A DNA stretch of 64,000 bases from Streptomyces rubradiris (lineage in GTDB: Bacteria > Actinomycetota > Actinomycetes > Streptomycetales > Streptomycetaceae). Positions 8,510 to 17,160 of this stretch are shown here, one piece after another (position 1 is the first letter of the stretch; every line of letters starts with the position of its first letter). The stretch covers positions 4,514,001 through 4,578,000 of the forward strand of contig NZ_BNEA01000015.1 in the NCBI RefSeq assembly GCF_016860525.1. The letters are read 5' to 3'. The translations under genes and the position numbers were made by a program. The notes below the pieces were generated by a model. That model saw only the letters and a list, made by a program, of their open reading frames with translations. It was not told where the DNA came from and did not search any database.

Positions 8510-10165
8510 ATGGAGACCGAGTCGGAGCCGTATGTCCGTCTTGCGTCCCTGCGACAGCTGCACCAGGTCATGGCCGAGATCAACACGGCCCGAAGCCTGG
8601 CGGACACACTGCAGACCGTCGCCGACGGCGCCGTCAACGCCCTCGGCTACGAGATGGCGGCCGTCAACCTCGTCCGCCCCGACGGCGACCTGGTGGTCGC
8701 CGCCTTCTCCGGCAACCCCGCCGCCGAGGCCCTGATCACCGGCCGGGTCGGCTCCCGCGAATCATGGGAGCGGCGGCTGACCATGGGCGAACACTGGGGC
8801 GACCTGATCTTCATACCGCACACCGAGGGCTGGGTGCTGGACGACGACGACGTCCCCCAGTGGTACACCGACGGCCCCGAACCGCGCTTCGAGGACGAGT
8901 GGCACCCCTCCGACCGGCTCTTCGCCCCCATGTACACCCCCGGCGCGCAGGGCGGCTCCTCCGGCGAACTGCTCGGCGTCATATCCGTCGACCGGCCGCG
9001 CAACGGCCGCCGTCCCGGCGCCTGGGGCCGCGAAGCCCTCCAGATGTACGCCTTCCAGGCCGCCATCGCGATCAGCAACGCCCGCCTGCGCTCCAACATG
9101 CAGCGCGCCCTGGTCCGCCTGGAGCGCGAACAGCAGGCCCTGCGCGCCAGCGAGGAATCCTTCCGACAAGCCTTCGAATACGCTCCCTCCGGCATGGCCA
9201 TCGCCGAGATGGGCGGGGACCAGCACGGCCGCATCCTGCGCACCAACGACGCGCTGTGCCGGCTGCTCGGCCGCCCCGCCTCCGCGATGCGCCGCTACTC
9301 CTTCGCCGACCTCGTCCACCCCGAGGACATCGGCACCCTGCTGCGCACCTCCGCCGAGGGCGGGCGCGCCGAACTCCGCCTGGGTCGCCGCGACGGCAGC
9401 TACGTGTGGGTGTCGCTGCGCAACAGCGTGGTCGCGGACGCCGCCGACGGGCCGCGCTTCCTGCTCACCCACGTGGAGGACATAGAGGAGCGCAAGCGGC
9501 GCGAACTCCAGCTAGCGCACCGCGCCTCCCACGACTCGCTGACCGGCCTGCCGAACTCCGCCGAGCTGCGCGCGCGCCTCTCCGCCCGGCTGTGCCGGCG
9601 CCCCGCGCACGCCGGCGCCCCGGACTCCCTGGACGCGGCCTACGGCCACCCCGCCTACGACATCCCGGCCGGCCACGGCTTCGACTTCGCGCCGGGCGCC
9701 GAGGCGTACGACGCCTACGACCACCATGTGCACGCCGTCGCCCCCGAGGACGGCCGGGACGACGGCGCCAAGGGCCTCGCGGTCCTCTTCTGCGACCTCG
9801 ACGGCTTCAAGTCGATCAACGACCGGTTCGGGCACAACGCCGGTGACTCGGTCCTCATCGAGGTCGCCCGGCGGCTGAGCAACGGCGTCCGGGACGGGGA
9901 CACGGTGGCCCGGCTCGGCGGCGACGAGTTCGTGATCCTCGCCGACGGCCTCGGCCGGGCCGACGCCCAGGACCTCGCCGTACGGCTGCGCAACGAGATC
10001 ATTCAACCGATCCGGGCCGAGGGCCGGTCCGTCCGGGTGGGCGCGAGCTTCGGCATCGGGTGGGCGCACTGCGGCATGACGGCGGACGAGGTGCTGAAGT
10101 CCGCCGACGAGCGCATGTACGTAGAGAAACGATCTCGTCCCAAACAACATCGCCGAGCCGGATGA
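8510..10165 (+). CDS. cdgB: GAF-PAS-GGDEF diguanylate cyclase CdgB
   Basis: 551 residues, cytosolic, no membrane segment. A GAF domain (about 15-200) and a PAS domain (about 213-335, FRQAFEYAPSGMAIAEM to EDIEERKRRE) precede a GGDEF domain starting at HDSLTGLPN (about 340). The active-site GGDEF is intact at 470-474, and an RxxD product-inhibition site (RDGD) lies exactly five residues before it. An Ala/Tyr/His-rich insertion of about 55-60 residues (about 363-420) splits the GGDEF fold after its first helix. The architecture fits CdgB, which makes c-di-GMP and affects development in Streptomyces. No EAL domain is present. Confidence 0.92.
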   Translation: METESEPYVRLASLRQLHQVMAEINTARSLADTLQTVADGAVNALGYEMAAVNLVRPDGDLVVAAFSGNPAAEALITGRVGSRESWERRLTMGEHWGDLIFIPHTEGWVLDDDDVPQWYTDGPEPRFEDEWHPSDRLFAPMYTPGAQGGSSGELLGVISVDRPRNGRRPGAWGREALQMYAFQAAIAISNARLRSNMQRALVRLEREQQALRASEESFRQAFEYAPSGMAIAEMGGDQHGRILRTNDALCRLLGRPASAMRRYSFADLVHPEDIGTLLRTSAEGGRAELRLGRRDGSYVWVSLRNSVVADAADGPRFLLTHVEDIEERKRRELQLAHRASHDSLTGLPNSAELRARLSARLCRRPAHAGAPDSLDAAYGHPAYDIPAGHGFDFAPGAEAYDAYDHHVHAVAPEDGRDDGAKGLAVLFCDLDGFKSINDRFGHNAGDSVLIEVARRLSNGVRDGDTVARLGGDEFVILADGLGRADAQDLAVRLRNEIIQPIRAEGRSVRVGASFGIGWAHCGMTADEVLKSADERMYVEKRSRPKQHRRAG

Positions 10166-10281
10166 ACCGCAGGTCAGCGGGTTGACGCCCTCCCGGTCAC
10201 CCGTTTGGGGGACGGAGAGCGGGTAGGCTCGCCATTCCAACCCGTACCCATCCGCCCGCACCTGTTGAGGAGTACCAAGGG

Positions 10282-11232
10282 ATGACGCCCGGCGACAACG
10301 GCGCGAGCACGCCCGAGGACGACGACCCGTTCGGCTACCTGTACGCAGACGGCCAGGCCCGGGGAGCCCAGCCGCCGTCCGGCGGTTACGGCTACCCGAA
10401 CTCGGTCAGCAGGGTGCGCACGGTCGGCGAGCGCCGGTACGGCCAGCAGCCGGGGCCCCACGGCCAGCCGCCGCAGGGCGGCACGTACGGCCAGGGCGTT
10501 CCGCAGCAGGGTGCCTACGGCCAGCCGAACGCCCACTACCAGGCCCCGGAGACGCTGCCCGGCGGCGCGCCCCCGGCCGGCCGCCGGCCCGCGCCGCCCG
10601 CGCCCGGCCGCCGCGGGCCGAACACCAAGGGCCTGCTGATCGGCGCGATAGCCGTGGTCGCCGCGGTCGTCATAGGCATCGGCGTCGCGATGATCAACGA
10701 CAACACCGAGGACGACAAGGCCGGCAACCAGGCCACCCCGGCCCCGACCCAGTCCCAGAGCCAGTCCCCGAGCCCGTCGGGCAGCAGCTCGCCCACGGCC
10801 GGGGAACTGCCGAAGACCGACGCCGCGAGCGGCTCGGTCCAGCTGTCCGGCGGCGCGGTCCCGGCCACGGACGTCCAGGGCGCGCAGGCGGCCGGCGGCA
10901 CCTACGTGGGCGGCCTGAACACCGCGGGCGCGTCGGTGACCTGGACGGTCGACAACATCCCCGAGGCGGGCGCGTACACCCTCTTCGCGCGCTACAGCGT
11001 GACCGGGGACCAGTCGATGACGGTGTCCGTCAACGGCAAGGAGTTCGGCAGCAAGATCGGGTTCCGCAACTGGCGCAGCGCCGACGACCTCGCCAACGGC
11101 TGGACGCACTCCTACGTGTGGCCCAGCCTCGACAAGGGCCGCAACACCATCTCGATCTCCTGCCAGCCCGGCGACAAGTGCGACGTCCTGCTGGACCAGA
11201 TGTGGATCAAGAAGGGCCACGTCACCCGCTAG
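10282..11232 (+). CDS. Single-pass membrane protein with carbohydrate-binding-like C-terminal domain
   Basis: 316 residues, start supported by GAGGAG upstream. Residues 1-113 are a disordered Gly/Pro/Gln/Tyr-rich cytosolic segment. One membrane helix follows (GLLIGAIAVVAAVVIGIGVAMI, about 116-137), then a Ser/Pro/Gln linker. The final 130 residues form an extracytoplasmic beta domain (GGTYVGGLNTAGASVTWTV, GAYTLFARYSV, CDVLLDQMWIKK) resembling a CBM6/CBM35 fold. A role in cell-wall or polysaccharide binding is inferred. It is convergent with the kinase gene downstream. Confidence 0.75.
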   Translation: MTPGDNGASTPEDDDPFGYLYADGQARGAQPPSGGYGYPNSVSRVRTVGERRYGQQPGPHGQPPQGGTYGQGVPQQGAYGQPNAHYQAPETLPGGAPPAGRRPAPPAPGRRGPNTKGLLIGAIAVVAAVVIGIGVAMINDNTEDDKAGNQATPAPTQSQSQSPSPSGSSSPTAGELPKTDAASGSVQLSGGAVPATDVQGAQAAGGTYVGGLNTAGASVTWTVDNIPEAGAYTLFARYSVTGDQSMTVSVNGKEFGSKIGFRNWRSADDLANGWTHSYVWPSLDKGRNTISISCQPGDKCDVLLDQMWIKKGHVTR

Positions 11233-11234
11233 GA

Positions 11235-11250
11235 CCGGACCTGGGTCCGG
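11235..11250. terminator. Small hairpin between convergent genes
   Basis: CCGGACC and GGTCCGG arms almost touch at 11235-11250, just after the stop of the membrane-protein gene and before the 3' end of the converging kinase gene. It is short, so its strength is uncertain. Confidence 0.45.
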
Positions 11251-11266
11251 ACGGGGACCGGGCCGC

Positions 11267-12241
11267 CTAGGCCGCGCTGGCCGCCCCCGTGACCCGGACC
11301 CGGCCGAGGAGTTCGGTGTACGCGGAGTGGTCGAACTCGCCCGCCGCCGGAGCCCGTACCGTCGCCGCCGACAAGGCCGCCGCGCGGACCAGGCGGTCCG
11401 GCCAGGGGAGGCGCTCCACCAGGCCGGAGAGCAGGCCCGCCACCGCCGAGTCGCCCGCGCCCGTGGGGTTGCCGCGGACGGGAGCGGGCGGGGCGGCGCG
11501 CCAGCGGCCCTCCGGGGTGACGGCGAGCAGACCGTCCGCGCCGAGGGAGGCGACCACCGCGTGGGCCCCGCGCCGGCGGGCGTTCTGGGTGGCGCGCAAC
11601 GGCTCGTGGGAGCCGGTGAGTTCGGCGAGTTCCCCGGCGTTCGGCTTGATGACGTCCGGCCGGGCCGCGACCCCGCGGCGCAGCGCCTCCCCGCTGGTGT
11701 CCAGCAGCACCGGCACCCCGGCGGCGCGGGCCGCGCGGACCAGACCCGCGTACGCCCCCACCGGCACCCCCGGCGGCAGACTCCCGCACAGCGCCACCGC
11801 CGAGGCGCCCGGCAGCAGCTCCTGGTACCGGTCGAGGAAGGCCGCCCACTCGGCCGGGGAGATCTGCGGGCCCGGCTCGTTCAGCTGGGTGGTGTCACCG
11901 GTGCGCTCGTCCACCACCGCGACGGTGCGCCGGGTCGCCCCGGAGACCGGCACCAGCGCGTCCACCAGGGCACCGGGCGCCTTCGCGCCCCCTTGCTCCC
12001 GCGCCACCGGGATCACCGGCGCCTGCGCCAGCATCGAGCGCAGGACCGTGCCGGTGTGGCCGCCCGCGAAGCCGGTGACCGTCACCTCGTGGCCGAGCGC
12101 GGCCAGCACCCGGGCCACGTTCACGCCCTTGCCGCCGGGGCGTTCGGCGACCTCCGAGACGCGGTGGGCGGCGTGCGGCCGCAGCGACCGTACGCGGTAG
12201 GTGATGTCGAGAGCGGTGTTCAGTGTGACCGTGAGGATCAC
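11267..12241 (-). CDS. PfkB-family sugar-phosphate kinase (1-phosphofructokinase-like)
   Basis: 324 residues, GTG start with GGGAGG upstream. It starts with the phosphofructokinase-B strand VTLNTALDITY, has the GGKGVNVARVLAALG signature and ends with the catalytic GNPTGAGDS anion hole and base. It fits the 1-phosphofructokinase/tagatose-6-phosphate kinase group. Lying next to nagA and nagK it may act on a sugar phosphate from aminosugar catabolism, but a gap of about 120 bp separates it from nagA and I see no dre in that gap. The exact substrate is unknown. Confidence 0.88.
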   Translation of the reverse strand: MILTVTLNTALDITYRVRSLRPHAAHRVSEVAERPGGKGVNVARVLAALGHEVTVTGFAGGHTGTVLRSMLAQAPVIPVAREQGGAKAPGALVDALVPVSGATRRTVAVVDERTGDTTQLNEPGPQISPAEWAAFLDRYQELLPGASAVALCGSLPPGVPVGAYAGLVRAARAAGVPVLLDTSGEALRRGVAARPDVIKPNAGELAELTGSHEPLRATQNARRRGAHAVVASLGADGLLAVTPEGRWRAAPPAPVRGNPTGAGDSAVAGLLSGLVERLPWPDRLVRAAALSAATVRAPAAGEFDHSAYTELLGRVRVTGAASAA

Positions 12242-12363
12242 CCGGGCCGACCTCCCTCGAAGTGGCTGCGGTGTCTTGGGTGTCCGGGGCCTCGATCATG
12301 CCAAAGAGACGGCCACCGGCCCAGTGCGCGGACCGGTCACCGTCTTCCCGACGGGGTTACGGA

Positions 12364-13578
12364 TCAGGGCAGTTGGGGCGCTACCACCCATTCGCCCCGC
12401 CGCATCACGCCCTTCAGCGCGAAGTCCGCGTCCAGCAGGACCAGGTCCGCGTCCTTGCCGGGCTCCAGCGAGCCGATCCGGTCGTCCAGGCCGAGCAGCC
12501 GCGCCGGGTTGGCCGACAGCGCGGTCACCACGTCCTCCACCGGCAGCCTGTCGACGGTCACCGCGCGCCGGAACGCCCGGTCCAGGGTGAGCGTGGAGCC
12601 GGCGATCGAGCCGCCCTCCACCAGCCGGGCCACGCCGTCGCTGACCTCGACCTCAAGCGGGCCGAGCAGATAGCGGCCGTCGGCGCTGCCGGCCGCGTCC
12701 ATCGCGTCGGTGATGAACGCGACCCGGTCCGCGCCCGCGTGCCGGAACGCCAGCTCCAGCGCCGCCGGGTGCAGGTGGACACCGTCGTTGATCAGCTCGA
12801 CGGTGACCCGCTCGTCCTGGAGCAGCGCGGCGATCGGGCCGGGCGCGCGGTGGCCCAGCGCGGGCATCGCGTTGAAGAGGTGGGTGGCGACGGTGGCGCC
12901 CGCGTCGATGGCCTCGGCCGTCTGCTCGTAGCTCGCGTCCGTGTGCCCGATCGCCGCGATCACCCCGTGCTCGGCGAGCAGCCGCACCGAGTCGATGCCG
13001 CCGGGCAGTTCGGTGGCGAGGGTGACCATCTTCGCGTGGCCGCGCGCCGCGTCGATCAGCTTGCGGACCTCGGCCGGGTCCGGGTCGCGCAGCAGCGACT
13101 CGGAGTGCGCGCCCTTGCGGCACGGCGAGATGAACGGACCCTCGAAGTGGATGCCCGCGATCTCGCCCTGCTCGGCCAGCTCGCTCAGCAGCCCGGCCTG
13201 GCGGACCAGCAGGTCCATCTCGTCGGTGACGGTGGAGGCGACCAGCGTGGTGGTGCCGTGCAGCCGGTGGGTGCGGACGGCCGTCATGGCCTGCTCCGCC
13301 GTACCGGCGAAGGACGCGCCGCCGCCGCCGTGGTTGTGGATGTCCACGAAGCCGGGGACCAGCCAGTGCCCGGTGACGTCGAGGACCTCGGCGCCGGCCG
13401 GTGCCGAGGCGGCGATGCGGGTGCCGTCGACCACCAGCCGGCCGTTCTCCACGGTCCCGGTGGGCAGCACCACGTTCGCGCCGGTGAGCACCTGCGGCCT
13501 CGTCGTGGCGGAGCGCGCAGTTCCCCGCGCGCCTCCCGGGGCGCCGTCCGGGGCCGGAGTTTCCCGCTCGGTTGCCAT
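12364..13578 (-). CDS. nagA: N-acetylglucosamine-6-phosphate deacetylase NagA
   Basis: 404 residues. NagA converts GlcNAc-6-phosphate to glucosamine-6-phosphate and acetate. The amidohydrolase signature is complete: HNHGGGG metal site, GIHFEGPF with the metal-binding Glu, AAIGHTDAS, THLFNAM, INDGVHLHP and the catalytic ITDAMDAAG. A 28-residue Ala/Gly/Arg-rich N-terminal extension precedes the first strand. Its ATG overlaps the nagK stop as ATGA and follows a GGAGG site, so nagK-nagA form one operon, probably DasR-controlled from the dre sites upstream of nagK. Confidence 0.96.
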   Translation of the reverse strand: MATERETPAPDGAPGGARGTARSATTRPQVLTGANVVLPTGTVENGRLVVDGTRIAASAPAGAEVLDVTGHWLVPGFVDIHNHGGGGASFAGTAEQAMTAVRTHRLHGTTTLVASTVTDEMDLLVRQAGLLSELAEQGEIAGIHFEGPFISPCRKGAHSESLLRDPDPAEVRKLIDAARGHAKMVTLATELPGGIDSVRLLAEHGVIAAIGHTDASYEQTAEAIDAGATVATHLFNAMPALGHRAPGPIAALLQDERVTVELINDGVHLHPAALELAFRHAGADRVAFITDAMDAAGSADGRYLLGPLEVEVSDGVARLVEGGSIAGSTLTLDRAFRRAVTVDRLPVEDVVTALSANPARLLGLDDRIGSLEPGKDADLVLLDADFALKGVMRRGEWVVAPQLP

Positions 13579-14525
13579 CAGGTGCTTACCTCCGGAGTCG
13601 TAGGAGTGATCGTCAGCAGATCGCGGGCCAGCAGGCCCGCGCCCAGGCAGCCGGCGCTGTCGCCGAGGGCGGCGGGGACGAGGGCGGGTGCCTTCTGGAA
13701 GGTGATCCGGCGCCGGACGGCCTCCCGCAGCGGCCGGAACAACACTTCCCCCGCCTCGGCCAGCCCGCCACCGATGATCAGCGTGCGCGGGTCCAGCAGG
13801 GTGACGGCGGTGAGCAGGCCGTCGGCGAGCGCGTCCACCGCCTCCTGCCAGACCCGGACGGCGTTCGGGTCACCGGACGCGACGGCCCGCGAGCAGTCCG
13901 CGGCGTCCGCGTCCGGGTCGCCCGAGGCCGCCGCCCAGGCCGCGCCGACGGCGGCGGCGGAGGCGTACCGCTCCAGGCAGCCGCGCTGCCCGCAGGGGCA
14001 GGCGGCGCCGCCGGGCCGCACGACGATGTGGCCGATCTCGCCCGCGAAGCCGTGCGCGCCGGCCTCCACCCGGCCGCCGATACCGATCGCGCCGGCGATC
14101 CCGGTGCCCAGCGCCAGGAACAGGAACCGGTCGGTGCCCCGGCCCGCGCCGATCCGGCCCTCGGCGAGGCCGCCGGTGCGCACGTCGTGGCCGAGGGCGA
14201 CCGGCATCCCGAGCCGCTCGGCGAGCAGCGCGCGCAGGGGTACGTCCCGCCAGCCGAGGTTGGCGGAGTAGACGGCGGTGCCGTCCGCCTCGTCGACGGT
14301 GCCGGGGACGGCTATGCCGGCCGCGGCGGCCGGTTCGCCGTACTGCCCGACGCCGTGGGCGCGCAGCTCGGTGGCGAAGTCGAGGATGCCCGCCACCACC
14401 GCGTCGGGGCCGTCCGCCCGTCCGGTGGAGCGGCGGGCGCGGTGCAGCAGCGTGCCGTCGGCGCCGACGAGGGCGGCCTTCATCCCGGTACCGCCCACGT
14501 CCAGGGCGATGACATGTCTCACCAC
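13578..14525 (-). CDS. nagK: ROK-family N-acetylglucosamine kinase NagK
   Basis: 315 residues. The ROK fold is clear: ALDVGGTGMKAALVG phosphate-binding strand, AVPGTVDE, and the zinc site of a GEIGH histidine plus CPCGQRGCLE. Coupling to nagA and the dre sites upstream point to GlcNAc as substrate, giving GlcNAc-6-phosphate; glucose or other hexoses cannot be excluded from sequence alone. From memory it corresponds to SCO4285 of the S. coelicolor nagKA operon. Confidence 0.88.
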   Translation of the reverse strand: MVRHVIALDVGGTGMKAALVGADGTLLHRARRSTGRADGPDAVVAGILDFATELRAHGVGQYGEPAAAAGIAVPGTVDEADGTAVYSANLGWRDVPLRALLAERLGMPVALGHDVRTGGLAEGRIGAGRGTDRFLFLALGTGIAGAIGIGGRVEAGAHGFAGEIGHIVVRPGGAACPCGQRGCLERYASAAAVGAAWAAASGDPDADAADCSRAVASGDPNAVRVWQEAVDALADGLLTAVTLLDPRTLIIGGGLAEAGEVLFRPLREAVRRRITFQKAPALVPAALGDSAGCLGAGLLARDLLTITPTTPEVST

Positions 14526-14552
14526 GGGGCTAGTGTGACCCTTCCACCCACG

Positions 14553-14568
14553 AGAGGTCTAGTCCACT
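14553..14568. promoter_or_regulatory. DasR-responsive element (dre 1) between nagK and the sugar-binding lipoprotein gene
   Basis: AGAGGTCTAGTCCACT matches the dre palindrome AGTGGTCTAGACCACT at 14 of 16 positions. It sits 28 bases before the nagK start. DasR is the GntR repressor of aminosugar genes in Streptomyces, released by glucosamine-6-phosphate. Confidence 0.85.
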
Positions 14569-14570
14569 CA

Positions 14571-14586
14571 CGTGGTGTAGACCTTA
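14571..14586. promoter_or_regulatory. Second, weaker dre-like site (dre 2)
   Basis: CGTGGTGTAGACCTTA keeps the GTGGT and TAGACC halves of dre, 11 of 16 matches. It is 18 bases centre-to-centre from dre 1, roughly two helical turns, so two DasR dimers could bind the same face. It overlaps an in-frame ATG at 14586, which argues for a later start of the lipoprotein gene. Confidence 0.6.
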
Positions 14587-14627
14587 TGTGTCCATATGTT
14601 GAACGGTCAGACGGCAGGGTTGGGGCT

Positions 14628-15917
14628 TTGAGGGTGCGTCGGGGTACGGCAGGAACGATCGCGGTGGTGTCCGCACTGGGCATGACAGCGGTCCTCGGCG
14701 GCTGCGGGGCAACGGGGTCCTCCGACGTCACGCTCAGACTGGTCGCCGCAGACTACGGCGACTCGGCGGCCCACAGCTCCAAGAAGTACTGGGACGAGCT
14801 GGTCAAGGACTACGAGTCCACGCACCCGGACGTGAAGGTCGAGGTCAGCGTCTACTCCTGGAACGACGTCGACCGCAAGGTCAAGGAGATGGTCGACGCC
14901 GGGGACGCCCCCGACCTCGCCCAGATCGGCGCCTACGCCGACTACGCCGCCGCCGGCAAGCTCTACCCCGCCTCGGAGCTGCTCTCCATCCGCACCCAGG
15001 CCGACTTCCTCTCCCAGCTCTCCGACGCCGGCCAGTGGAAGCACACGCAGTACGGCATCCCGTTCGGCGCCTCCACGCGCGTGCTCTTCTACAACAAGAC
15101 CCTGTTCACCAAGGCCGGCATCACCCCGCCCACCACCTGGGCCGAGCTGGCCGCCGACGCCGCGGCGCTCAAGGACAAGGGCGTGAAGTACCCCTTCGCG
15201 CTCCCGCTCGGCCCGGAGGAGGCGCAGGCCGAGACCATGCAGTGGCTGCTCGCCGGCGGCAACGGCGGCAGCGGCTACACCGACGACATCGGCACCTACA
15301 CCATCAACTCCGCCGCCAACGTCTCCACCTTCACCTGGCTCAAGGACGAACTGGTCGGCAAGGGGCTCACCGGCCCGGTCGCCCCCGGCAAGCTCAACCG
15401 CGCCGCCGCCTTCGCCGCCTTCGCCGACGGCCAGGTCGGCATGCTCAACGGCCACCCCACGCTGATCCAGCAGGCCGCCGCGAAGGGCGTGAAGTTCGGC
15501 ACCGTGCCGATGCCGGGCCGCACCGGCAAGGCCAGGGCCTCCATGGGCGTCGCCGACTGGATGATGGCCTTCAAGCAGAACGGGCACCGCGACGAGATCG
15601 GCGACTTCCTCGACTTCGTCTACTCCGAGAAGAACGTCCTCGACTTCTCCCGCACCTACGGACTGCTGCCGGTCACCAGCTCCGCCTCCAACGTCATGAG
15701 CGCCTCGGACCAGGCGGCCGACAAGGCCCTGCGCCCCTTCCTGGAAGAGCTGCCCAGCACCGAGCTGTACCCCGTCGGCAAGACCTCCTGGGCGGCGGTC
15801 AGCGCGTCCCTGAAGCAGAACATCGGGCAGGCCGTCGCCCCGAACGGCAGCCCCTCCGGCGTGCTGACCCGGCTCCAGGCGACCGCCACGGCGGCCGACA
15901 GCACCACCGCGAACTGA
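14628..15917 (+). CDS. ABC-transporter sugar-binding lipoprotein (orphan)
   Basis: About 429 residues from a TTG at 14628; ATG 14586 is open but overlaps dre 2, and GTG 14634 is another choice. The N-terminus is a lipoprotein signal with lipobox AVLGGC. The body is a family-1 solute-binding protein (YESTHPDVKVEVSVYSWNDVDRKV, AGDAPDLAQIGAYADYA, YGIPFGASTRVLFYNKTLF). No permease or ATPase gene is adjacent, so it must work with a transporter encoded elsewhere, such as permeases driven by the shared ATPase MsiK in Streptomyces. The divergent nagK and shared dre sites suggest an aminosugar or chito-oligosaccharide ligand. Confidence 0.88.
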   Translation: MRVRRGTAGTIAVVSALGMTAVLGGCGATGSSDVTLRLVAADYGDSAAHSSKKYWDELVKDYESTHPDVKVEVSVYSWNDVDRKVKEMVDAGDAPDLAQIGAYADYAAAGKLYPASELLSIRTQADFLSQLSDAGQWKHTQYGIPFGASTRVLFYNKTLFTKAGITPPTTWAELAADAAALKDKGVKYPFALPLGPEEAQAETMQWLLAGGNGGSGYTDDIGTYTINSAANVSTFTWLKDELVGKGLTGPVAPGKLNRAAAFAAFADGQVGMLNGHPTLIQQAAAKGVKFGTVPMPGRTGKARASMGVADWMMAFKQNGHRDEIGDFLDFVYSEKNVLDFSRTYGLLPVTSSASNVMSASDQAADKALRPFLEELPSTELYPVGKTSWAAVSASLKQNIGQAVAPNGSPSGVLTRLQATATAADSTTAN

Positions 15918-16020
15918 GCGCGGCCTTCCCGTCGGCCGGCGGCAGCACCGCGAACTGAGCGCGGCCTTCCCGTCGGCCGACGGCAGTACCGCGAACTGAG
16001 CGCGGCCGCCCCGTCGGCCG
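15906..16020 (+). repeat. 41-bp unit in three tandem copies across the lipoprotein stop codon
   Basis: The string ACCGCGAACTGAGCGCGGCC starts at 15906, 15947 and 15988, a period of exactly 41 bp; the third copy is slightly changed. The first copy contains the last codons and the TGA of the lipoprotein gene, so the stop is repeated twice more downstream. Confidence 0.9.
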
Positions 16021-16034
16021 CTACGGTGGCCGGC

Positions 16035-16259
16035 ATGGAACTGGGCAGTCGCGAAAAAGCCATCCTCGCGCTGGAGCGCCGGGCCTTCCCCGGGCCCGGC
16101 GCGAAGGAACGCGCCATCCGCGAGGAACTGGACCTCTCCCCGGTCCGCTACTACCAGCTGCTCAACGCCCTCCTGGACGACGAGCGCGCCCTCGCCCACG
16201 ACCCGGTCACGGTCAACCGGCTGCGCCGGATCAGACAGGCCCGGCGGGCGGAGCGCTGA
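16035..16259 (+). CDS. DUF3263 protein
   Basis: 74 residues, entirely helical and charged, matching the small actinobacterial DUF3263 family (ALERRAFPGPGAKERAIRE then LSPVRYYQLLNALLDD). The internal LSPVRYYQ...LLN block resembles a recognition helix, so DNA binding is plausible but unproven. ATG 16035 is chosen; GTG 16026 would add three residues. It precedes otsB in the same direction. Confidence 0.85.
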   Translation: MELGSREKAILALERRAFPGPGAKERAIREELDLSPVRYYQLLNALLDDERALAHDPVTVNRLRRIRQARRAER

Positions 16260-16329
16260 CCCCGGCTCCCGCGCAGGCGTGAGCTTCGGCTCAGGCGTGA
16301 GCCCCGCCCGCGCCGGATACTGTCGCGGT

Positions 16330-17160
16330 ATGGATCCTCTGCCCACCCCGCAGACCCAGCCCGGCCGCGACGGGCTCGCCGCGCTGCTGGAGCGGCCCCG
16401 CACCGCGCTGATCGGCCTGGACTTCGACGGCACCCTGGCCCCCATCGTCGCCGACCCCGAGCAGGCCCGCGCCCACCCCGACGCCGTACCCGCGCTGGCC
16501 GCCCTCGCCCCCCAGATCGCCTCCGTCGCCGTGATCACCGGCCGCCCGCCCGAGGTCGCCGTCCGCCACGGCGGCTTCGCCGGCGTCCCCGGCCTGGAGC
16601 ACCTCACCGTCCTCGGCCACTACGGCGCCGAACGCTGGGACGCGGCCACCGGCACCGTCACCGCACCGCCCCCGCACCCCGGCGTGGCCGCCGCCCGCGC
16701 CGAACTGCCCCGCCTGCTGGAGCGGGCCGCCGGCGAGGGCGTCTGGACCGAGGAGAAGGGCCGGGCGCTCGCGGTGCACACCCGCCGGGCCGCCGACCCG
16801 CAGGGCGCCTTCGAGTCGCTGCGCGCCCCCCTCGCCGACCTCGCCGCCCGGCACGGGCTGATCGTCGAGCCCGGCCGCCTGGTGCTGGAGCTGCGCCCGC
16901 CCGGCATGGACAAGGGCGTGGCCCTCCTCGACCACGCCCGTGCCGTCGGCGCCGGCTGCGTCGTCTACGCCGGCGACGACCTCGGCGACCTGCCCGCCTT
17001 CGCCGCGGTCGACACCCTCCGCGCCGACGGCGTCCCCGGCCTGCTGGTGTGCAGCGGCAGCACGGAGGTCACCGAACTGGCGAAGCGGGCCGACCTGGTG
17101 GTGGACGGCCCGGAGGGGGTCGTGGGACTGCTGCGGGCGCTCGCCGCTCAGCTCGGCTGA
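16330..17160 (+). CDS. otsB: Trehalose-6-phosphate phosphatase OtsB
   Basis: 276 residues. The HAD nucleophile motif is LDFDGTLAPIV, followed by VITGRPP, a GHYGAERW block and the distal YAGDDLGDLPAF acidic motif, all typical of trehalose phosphatases. It removes phosphate from trehalose-6-phosphate made by OtsA. The gene converges on otsA and the two coding ends overlap by 13 bp, so they cannot share one transcript; antisense interference is possible. Confidence 0.95.
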   Translation: MDPLPTPQTQPGRDGLAALLERPRTALIGLDFDGTLAPIVADPEQARAHPDAVPALAALAPQIASVAVITGRPPEVAVRHGGFAGVPGLEHLTVLGHYGAERWDAATGTVTAPPPHPGVAAARAELPRLLERAAGEGVWTEEKGRALAVHTRRAADPQGAFESLRAPLADLAARHGLIVEPGRLVLELRPPGMDKGVALLDHARAVGAGCVVYAGDDLGDLPAFAAVDTLRADGVPGLLVCSGSTEVTELAKRADLVVDGPEGVVGLLRALAAQLG

